Positions 29,268 through 35,196 of a stretch of DNA of 35,196 nucleotides are shown here, piece after piece (position 1 is the first letter of the stretch; each line of letters begins with the position of its first letter). The stretch is taken from NCBI GenBank assembly GCA_006226565.1, contig SBGO01000065.1, forward strand, positions 1-35,196, in the 5' to 3' direction. The notes beneath the pieces were generated by a model that was not told the DNA's origin, did no database searches, and was given only the letters and a program-made list of their open reading frames with translations. Source of the stretch: Deltaproteobacteria bacterium. Lineage in GTDB: Bacteria; Myxococcota_A; UBA9042; PHBI01. The translations under genes were made by a program, and so were the position numbers.

Positions 29268-29283
29268 AGCAAGGAGCGGGCCA
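29268..29283 (-). promoter_or_regulatory. Putative sigma54 (-24/-12) promoter of the octaheme cytochrome gene
   Basis: Minus strand TGGCCCGCTCCTTGCT versus consensus TGGCAC-N5-TTGCW: one mismatch, correct GG-N10-GC spacing. Predicted start site about 29257, roughly 70 nt upstream of the ATG. Confidence 0.7.
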
Positions 29284-29372
29284 GGTCCATGACACGGTGC
29301 GTTGTTTTATTTTTCGACGGGATTTCAGCGTGTTGGTGCGATGTGGCGCTGCGTCGCACCCCGCCGCGTCAC

Positions 29373-29464
29373 GCTTACGTCAGGGGTTGACGTAAGCCCT
29401 TGACGTAAACCCGCGGCGTAAGCCCTTTACGCTGACGCTTGACGTCAACCCTCGGCGTCAACCG
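29373..29464. promoter_or_regulatory. 13-bp-period tandem repeat array, probable activator binding sites (UAS)
   Basis: Successive 13-mers from 29387: TTGACGTAAGCCC, TTGACGTAAACCC, GCGGCGTAAGCCC, TTTACGCTGACGC, TTGACGTCAACCC, TCGGCGTCAACCG. Flanked by the perfect inverted repeat GCTTACGTCA-GGGGT-TGACGTAAGC (29373-29397). Confidence 0.75.
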
Positions 29465-30956
29465 TAGACGCCCCGTCGTCGTCGATCTCGAAGCGACGCA
29501 TCCACTTCCACAGCGTCATCCGGCTGACCCCGAGGCGGCGCGCGGCGGCCGCACGACGCCCGCCCTCGGCCGCGAGGGCGGCCCGGATGAGCGCCGGCGT
29601 CAGGCTCGTGTGGGTCGGCGCGGCGGGCGACGCCGGACGCGCGGGCGGCGCTGGGGAGGTGTCGCACCACGGGGCGGCGCCTTCGTCGGCCGGCTCTCCG
29701 GCAGGCCCGCTGGGCAAGACGCCGCGGACGCAGGAGGGCAGGTCCTTGAGCTCGATCTGGGTGCCGACGCTGACGGCGGCGGCGAACTCGAGGGCGTGCT
29801 CGAGCTCGCGGACGTTGCCCGGCCAGTCGTAGCGCATGAGCGCGTCGAGCGCCTCCGGGGTGACGCCGGTGACGTGGCGCCCGGCGGGGAGGTCGAGGCG
29901 GTCGAGGAGCCCCTCGATCAGCAGCGGCAGGTCGCGCACCCGGTCGCGGAGCGCCGGCAGCAGGATCGGGAACACGGCGAGGCGGTAGTAGAGGTCGGCG
30001 CGGAAGGTGCCCTCGTCGACCATCGCGCGGAGGTCGCGGTGGGTCGCCGTGATGATGCGGATGTCGACGCGGATCGGGCGGTTGTCGCCGACGCGCTCGA
30101 ACTCGTGCTCCTGCAGGACGCGGAGGAGCTTGCGCTGCACGCGCGGTGAGATGTCGCCGATCTCGTCGAGGAAGAGGGTCCCGCCGTCCGCCTCCTCGAA
30201 GCGCCCCTTGCGGGTCGCGATCGCGCCGGTGAAGGCGCCGCGGACGTGGCCGAAGAGCTCGCTCTCGAGCAGGCTCTCGCTGAGCGCCGCGCAGCTCACG
30301 CGGACGAAGGGGCCGCGGCGCCGCTCGCCGGTGTTGTGGATGGCGTGCGCGACGAGCTCCTTGCCGGTCCCGGTCTCGCCCTGGATGAGCACCGCCGCGC
30401 GCGAGCTGCCGGCGACGTCGATGAGGTCGTAGACGCGCTGCATCGCCGGCTGGTGGCCGAGGAGGCGCCCATAGCGGCGCTCGCCCGCCTCGGTCCGGAG
30501 GCGCTGCACCTCGGCCTCGAGGGCGAGGATCTCGGCGACGTCGGTCAGCGCCTCGATCCCCCCCAGCACCTCGCCGTCGGGGCCGTGCATCAGGCGGGCG
30601 TGCTTGACGGTCGGCAGCCGGTGGCCCTCTTTGTGGCGGATGCGGCAGGGCGTGCCGAGGACGTCGCCGCGCTCGAAGAGCGGGCAGCGATCGGGCTTCT
30701 CGGCCAGCGGCCCGCGAAAGCACGTGTCCCCGTCGAGGGTCTGGCACGAGCGGCCGAGCACCTCGTCGGGGGCGTAGCCGGTCAGCTCCTCCATGGCGTG
30801 ATTCCAGGAGGTGATCTTCCCGCTGACGTCGACGGTGAAGACCCCGGTCGGCAGGGCGCTCAGGACGTTGGCGAGCAGCGTCTCGGGCGCGATCTCGCGG
30901 AGGCGCGGCGAGCCGTCGGGGGAGGGGGGCGAGGTGTCGGTGGGCAGCCGGTTCAT
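29445..30956 (-). CDS. PAS domain, sigma54-interacting AAA+ transcriptional activator with Fis-type HTH
   Basis: MNRLPTDTSPP...LSALPTGVFTVDVSGKITSWNHAMEELTGY (PAS); GETGTGKELVAHAIH (Walker A); ELFGHVRGAFTGA (GAFTGA loop); GGTLFLDEIGD (Walker B); YDWPGNVRELEH; C-terminal AAARRLGVSRMTLWKWMRRF (HTH). AGGA upstream of ATG 30956; the frame stays open to 31136. Confidence 0.93.
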   Translation of the reverse strand: MNRLPTDTSPPSPDGSPRLREIAPETLLANVLSALPTGVFTVDVSGKITSWNHAMEELTGYAPDEVLGRSCQTLDGDTCFRGPLAEKPDRCPLFERGDVLGTPCRIRHKEGHRLPTVKHARLMHGPDGEVLGGIEALTDVAEILALEAEVQRLRTEAGERRYGRLLGHQPAMQRVYDLIDVAGSSRAAVLIQGETGTGKELVAHAIHNTGERRRGPFVRVSCAALSESLLESELFGHVRGAFTGAIATRKGRFEEADGGTLFLDEIGDISPRVQRKLLRVLQEHEFERVGDNRPIRVDIRIITATHRDLRAMVDEGTFRADLYYRLAVFPILLPALRDRVRDLPLLIEGLLDRLDLPAGRHVTGVTPEALDALMRYDWPGNVRELEHALEFAAAVSVGTQIELKDLPSCVRGVLPSGPAGEPADEGAAPWCDTSPAPPARPASPAAPTHTSLTPALIRAALAAEGGRRAAAARRLGVSRMTLWKWMRRFEIDDDGASTVDAEG

Positions 30957-31176
30957 GGTCGCTCTTCCTTTCACGAAGCGTGCCGAAGACGCGGCGCAAT
31001 CGGCGTCGCCTCCGACCGCCGGCGGGGGCCGTCGCCTCGGCCGTCCCCCGCGGGCACAGCGCGGTCGGCGCGTGGGCGCCGCCACACAGCCCGCGGCCAG
31101 GTCCCTCGGCGCGCTCGTGTGGGGGATTTCGCACATGCGAAGGCGGCGCCCGTGTGAGCTGCCGCCGCCGCGCGGC

Positions 31177-32256
31177 TCAGAAGACGACGTTGCACTGGAT
31201 CGGGTCGCCCGACAGCGTGTCCTTCGGGTACGCCGCGGCGAAGGTGATGCACATCTCGTCGGTGGAGCTCTTGTTCGGCAGCACGATCCGGTCGGTCGTG
31301 TTGAACCACGTGCAGGTCCATTGCAGGCCGTCGCCTGCGGCGAGGCTCAGCGGCGGCCAGTACTCGACGTAGGCCGGGTGGGCCCAGTCGGTGTCGTAGT
31401 AGACCTCCTCGACCTCGTCGCCGCTGACGGTCTCGATGCTGAACGCCGTGCCGAGCTCGTGGAAGTGGCTCATCAAGCCGAAGATCTCGACGTCGTAGGG
31501 GACCTCGCAGAGCTTGGTCGAGGTCGTCTCGGCGTCCGGCGGCAGGGCGAAGCCCCAGTTGGCGAACCAGATGATGTCGGCGTGGTGCCGGATGTCGGCG
31601 TCCTCGCCCGCGCCGTAGAGGCTCAGGTGGACGCCGCCGCGCATCGGCTCGGTGGTGTAGTTGATGACGTGCTGCTCGAGGATGAGGCGCTGTCCGGGCT
31701 CGAGGTGGAAGGCGACGCCCTCGGGGGTGTCGAAGGTCCGCTCCGGGGTCGCCGAGCCGAAGAGGTAGGCGGCGTCGCCGGAGAGCTGCTCGTCGGCCGG
31801 GGCGCAGTCGTGGACCGTCGCCTCGGCCTCGGTGACCGGCTCGAAGGCCTTGGCGTCGATCACCTTATAGAGGTTGAAGTGGTGCGAGCGGCCCTCCATG
31901 ACGGCGTGGAGGCGGACGAGGTCGAGGGGCGCGTCGCTCGGCAGGTTGAGGGTCTTGCAGACCTGGCGCTCGGTCCCGACCGCGACGTCGAAGGGCTCGA
32001 GCTCGAGGGCCAGGGCCGCTCCGAGCGGGTTGCGCCCGCCGGGCGGGCCGGTGTCGGCGGCCGCGACGTCGCCGTCCACGCCCTCGACGTCGCCGGCGCT
32101 GGCGTCCTCGGCGTCTGGCAAGCCGGTCTCCGCGGCGGTATCGTCGAGCGCCGCGGAGGTGTCGCCGGCCGGGTCGCCGGTCGTCGACGATCCCCCGCAC
32201 GCCGGCGTGGACGCGAGGAGCAGGATGCAGGAGAGCAGGACGGATCGCGGTGCCAT
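31177..32256 (-). CDS. Putative lipoprotein with type II copper, ascorbate-dependent monooxygenase-like (PHM/DBM-like) fold
   Basis: MAPRSVLLSCILLLASTPACGGSS, acidic low-complexity linker, then RSHHFNLYK (HH), LILEQHVINYT (H), LMSHFHELGTAFSIE (HxH) and STDEMCITF (Met): the full CuH/CuM ligand order. Confidence 0.75.
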   Translation of the reverse strand: MAPRSVLLSCILLLASTPACGGSSTTGDPAGDTSAALDDTAAETGLPDAEDASAGDVEGVDGDVAAADTGPPGGRNPLGAALALELEPFDVAVGTERQVCKTLNLPSDAPLDLVRLHAVMEGRSHHFNLYKVIDAKAFEPVTEAEATVHDCAPADEQLSGDAAYLFGSATPERTFDTPEGVAFHLEPGQRLILEQHVINYTTEPMRGGVHLSLYGAGEDADIRHHADIIWFANWGFALPPDAETTSTKLCEVPYDVEIFGLMSHFHELGTAFSIETVSGDEVEEVYYDTDWAHPAYVEYWPPLSLAAGDGLQWTCTWFNTTDRIVLPNKSSTDEMCITFAAAYPKDTLSGDPIQCNVVF

Positions 32257-32370
32257 GCGAGCCTCCGGGCGGGGCCGGCGCGCGGCGCTCCGCGGCTGGT
32301 GCGGGCGGCGCGGGGTGAGCCGGCAGCCTATCCGATCGGCGGCGCGGCGCCAAAGCCCGGGTGGGCGACG

Positions 32371-33084
32371 ATGACCCCGCTTCGTTGGGATCCCGCGAGC
32401 GCGCCCGTGGTCGTCCTCGTCGCGACGGCGACCGTCTGCTACCTGGCGTTCTTCATCCTCGCGGGCCCGGCGGCCGCGCGGCGGCTCTTCCGGCCGGCCG
32501 ACGACGACGCGCTCCGCACCGCCGTCGCCTTCTGGCGGCGCGGCGTCGGCGTGGTCCTGCTCGGCGTCGTCCCGCTCCTCGTCCTCTCCCTCGGGCTCGG
32601 CGGGGACCTCGCCGAGCACGGCCTCACCCTCCGCGATCCCGGGCCGTCGCTCGCCTTCGCCGCGGCGACGCTGGCGCTGATGCTCCCGATCCTCGCGCTC
32701 CAGGCCCGGCGCCCGTGGTTTCACCGCCACTACCCGGAGGCGCGGCTCCGAGCCTGGACCCGCGGCCACGAGGCGGCCAACGCGCTGAGCTGGCTCGCGT
32801 ACCTCGTGGCGTACGAGGCGTTCTTCCGCGGCTTCCTGCTCTTCGGCCTCGCGCACGCGCTCGGCCCCTGGCCGGCCATCGCCATCACCACGGCGGCCTA
32901 CGTCTTCGTCCACCTGACGAAGAACGCCGGCGAGGCCGTCGGCTCGCTCGTCATGGGGCTCGTCTACGGGTTCGTCGCGCTCCACACCGGGTCGATCCTG
33001 ATGCCGCTCGTCGCGCACTGGGTGTCGGCCGTGGCGGCGGACACCTGGGCGCTGTCGCATCACCCGGAGATGACGCGCACGTGA
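32371..33084 (+). CDS. CPBP family intramembrane protease-like membrane protein
   Basis: Multiple hydrophobic segments; motifs YEAFFRGFLLFGLAHALG, AAYVFVHLTKNAGEAVGSLVMGLVYGFVALHTGSILMPLVAHW. Confidence 0.82.
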   Translation: MTPLRWDPASAPVVVLVATATVCYLAFFILAGPAAARRLFRPADDDALRTAVAFWRRGVGVVLLGVVPLLVLSLGLGGDLAEHGLTLRDPGPSLAFAAATLALMLPILALQARRPWFHRHYPEARLRAWTRGHEAANALSWLAYLVAYEAFFRGFLLFGLAHALGPWPAIAITTAAYVFVHLTKNAGEAVGSLVMGLVYGFVALHTGSILMPLVAHWVSAVAADTWALSHHPEMTRT

Positions 33085-33821
33085 AGGTCGCCCTCTTCGC
33101 CACCTGCCTGACGGACCAGTTCGCACCGCGCGCGGCCGAGGCGACGGTGCGGCTCCTGCGCCACCTCGGCTGCGAGGTCGGGTTCCCGCGCGCCCAGACC
33201 TGCTGCGGGCAGCCGCACTTCAACAACGGCTACCACGACGAGGCGCGCGGCCTCGCCAAGCGCATGACCCGCGTCTTTCGCGGCTACGACCACGTCGTCA
33301 CGCCGAGCGGCTCGTGCGCCGCCCACGTGCGCCATCGCTACCCAGAGCTGCTGCCCGACGCGGGCGCGGCCCTCGCCGAGCGCACCTGGGAGCTCGGGGC
33401 CTTCGTCACGGAGGCCCTCGGCGTCGACCCGGCCACCCTCGGCGCGGTCTGGGAGGGGCGCGTCGCGGTCCACGGCTCGTGTCACTACCGCGACCTCCCG
33501 CACGGGGACACGACGCTCCGGCTCCTCGACGGGGTCGCAGGGCTCGAGGCGGTCCCGCTCGGACCCGCCGGCCAGTGCTGCGGCTTCGGCGGGACCTTCG
33601 CGGTGAAGTACCCGGGGATCTCCGGGGCGCTCCTGAGCGACAAGCTCGAGGCGCTGCGCGAGGTGGGCCCGAGCGCGGTCGTCTGCAACGACGTCGGGTG
33701 TAGCCTCCACCTCGCCGGCGGCTGCCACCGCGCCGGGATGACGCTCCCCTTCCTGCACGCCGCCGAGGTCCTCGCCGAGGGGCTCGGCCTCATGCCCCGG
33801 CGCCCGAAGGTGGTCCGATGA
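33081..33821 (+). CDS. lutA: LutA-like (Fe-S)-binding CCG-domain protein
   Basis: GTG start at 33081 overlapping the CPBP stop (GTGA). VKVALFATCLTDQFAPRAAEATVRLLRHLGCEVGFPRAQTCCGQPHFNNGYHDEAR...GSCHYRDLP...GQCCGFGGTFAVKYPGISGALLSDKL. Confidence 0.88.
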   Translation: MKVALFATCLTDQFAPRAAEATVRLLRHLGCEVGFPRAQTCCGQPHFNNGYHDEARGLAKRMTRVFRGYDHVVTPSGSCAAHVRHRYPELLPDAGAALAERTWELGAFVTEALGVDPATLGAVWEGRVAVHGSCHYRDLPHGDTTLRLLDGVAGLEAVPLGPAGQCCGFGGTFAVKYPGISGALLSDKLEALREVGPSAVVCNDVGCSLHLAGGCHRAGMTLPFLHAAEVLAEGLGLMPRRPKVVR

Positions 33822-35196
33822 GCGACGCGCCCGCCCGCGAGTCGGCCGAGGAGCTCCTCTTCCCGCCGCTGCCGTACTCGGTGGAGGCCCGCGCCGAGCG
33901 CGCTCTGGGCGACGCGCAGCTCCAGCGCTTCGTCAACGGCGCCACCCGGTTGAAGGACGCGACCCGCGAGCGCGTCCGCGACGCCACCTTCGGCCCCGAC
34001 GCCGCCGCGCTGCGCGCCTACGCCGGGCGGCTCAAGGGGCACGTCCTCGACCACCTCGACACCTACCTCGAGCGCTTCGCCGCCGCCGCGAGCGCGCGCG
34101 GGACCCAGGTCCACGCCGCCGCCGACGCCGAGGAGGCCCGCCGCATCGTCGTCGACATCGCGACCCGCGCGGGCGCCCGGCGGTGCGTGAAGACGAAGAG
34201 CATGGTGACCGAGGAGATCCGGCTCAACGCCGCCCTCGAGCGCGCGGGCGTGCGCACCGTCGAGACCGATCTCGGCGAGTACATCCTGCAGCTCGATCAC
34301 GACGCGCCGAGCCACATCGTGACGCCGATGATCCACAAGGACCGCACGGCCGTCGGCCGAGCGTTCACCCGGGAGCTCGGCGCGGCCTACACCGAGGACC
34401 CCGACGCGCTCACCGCCATCGCCCGGCGCGAGCTGCGCGAGGCCTTCCACGGCGCGGACCTGGCGGTGACCGGCGGCAACTTCCTCGTCGCCGAGGACGG
34501 CGCGGTCGTCATCTGCACCAACGAGGGCAACGGCCGGATGTGCGCGACCTGGCCGCGGGTCCGCGTCGCGGTCGTCGGCATCGAGAAGCTCGTCCCGGAC
34601 CGGGCGGCGCTCGCGGTGATGCTCGATCTGCTCGCGCGGACGAGCACCGGGCAGCCGCTGACGGTCTACACGTCGATCGTCGCCGGGCCGCGGCGCCCCG
34701 GCGAGGCCGACGGCCCCGAGGAGCTCCACGTGGTGCTCCTCGACAACGGCCGCAGCGACGTCCTCGCCGACCCCGAGGTGCGCGAGGCGCTCCGCTGCAT
34801 CCGGTGCGGGGCGTGCCTCAACGCCTGCCCGGTCTATCGGAAGATCGGCGGGCACGCCTACGGCGCCGTCTATCCCGGGCCGATCGGGGCGGTCCTGACG
34901 CCGCTCCTCCGGGGCGTCGAGCGCTACCCGGATCTGCCGCAGGCGTCCTCGCTCTGCGGCGCGTGCCACGCGGCGTGCCCCGTCGACATCGACCTCCCGC
35001 GCATGCTCGTGGCGCTCCGCGGGCGTCACGTCCGCGCGCGGCGCGTCGGCTGGCGTGAGCGCCTGGTCTATCGCCTGTGGGCCTGGGGCCTCCGCGGGCG
35101 GTGGCGCTACCGGGTCGGCGCCTGGGTGATGCGCTGGGTCCTGCGCCGTCGGGCCGACGCGCGCGGCTTCGTCACCCGCCTCCCGGGGCCGGGGCG
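33818..35196 (+). CDS. lutB: LutB-like iron-sulfur protein, 3'-truncated by the window edge
   Basis: ATGA overlap with the LutA stop. RCVKTKSMVTEEIRLNAALE..., GGNFLVAEDGAVVICTNEGNGRMC, CIRCGACLNACPVYRKIGGHAYGAVYPGPIGAVLTP, SSLCGACHAACPVDIDLP. Open to base 35196. Confidence 0.92.
   Translation, partial: MSDAPARESAEELLFPPLPYSVEARAERALGDAQLQRFVNGATRLKDATRERVRDATFGPDAAALRAYAGRLKGHVLDHLDTYLERFAAAASARGTQVHAAADAEEARRIVVDIATRAGARRCVKTKSMVTEEIRLNAALERAGVRTVETDLGEYILQLDHDAPSHIVTPMIHKDRTAVGRAFTRELGAAYTEDPDALTAIARRELREAFHGADLAVTGGNFLVAEDGAVVICTNEGNGRMCATWPRVRVAVVGIEKLVPDRAALAVMLDLLARTSTGQPLTVYTSIVAGPRRPGEADGPEELHVVLLDNGRSDVLADPEVREALRCIRCGACLNACPVYRKIGGHAYGAVYPGPIGAVLTPLLRGVERYPDLPQASSLCGACHAACPVDIDLPRMLVALRGRHVRARRVGWRERLVYRLWAWGLRGRWRYRVGAWVMRWVLRRRADARGFVTRLPGPG

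Noticed and set aside
24924-29395. Long plus-strand ORFs 24924..26567 and 27155..29395
   Set aside because: Antisense to the DUF1343 and octaheme genes, which have clear family motifs.
29387-29464. 13-bp array as a plasmid-type replication iteron cluster
   Set aside because: No Rep gene or origin features nearby; position relative to the -24/-12 promoter and the sigma54 activator fits a UAS better.
33485-35029. Minus-strand ORF of 514 aa opposite LutA/LutB
   Set aside because: Antisense shadow; the plus-strand frames contain unambiguous Fe-S cluster motifs.

Overview
This is a very GC-rich bacterial window; gene content suggests a Myxococcota / Bradymonadota-type deltaproteobacterium (inference). 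The backbone is (1) the 3' part of a redoxin-family gene with a clear rho-independent terminator; (2) a ~24 kb minus-strand pair of giant secreted paralogues (about 4749 and 3175 aa). Both carry Cys-rich DUF4215-like repeats, MopE-like repeats, three copies of an unnamed beta-sandwich-like module, a lamin-tail domain, a long thrombospondin-type-3 (TSP3) Asp-rich stalk and the same C-terminal 'NVFSCSGG - TM - RRRR' sorting-like tail; (3) a DUF1343/NamZ-like gene and a divergent YkgJ-like cysteine-cluster gene; (4) an octaheme c-type cytochrome resembling the tetrathionate-reductase family, fused behind a lipoprotein signal and ten 4-Cys repeats; (5) an adjacent PAS-AAA-HTH sigma54 activator; (6) a putative lipoprotein with the type II copper monooxygenase ligand set; (7) a CPBP protease - LutA - LutB operon running off the right edge. 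The most interesting non-coding signal is a 13-bp-period tandem array (TTGACGTAAGCCC-like) at the 3' end of the activator gene, about 116-207 bp upstream of a near-consensus -24/-12 promoter for the octaheme gene. This looks like a complete local sigma54 regulatory circuit. All family calls are from reading the translated sequence; no searches were run.
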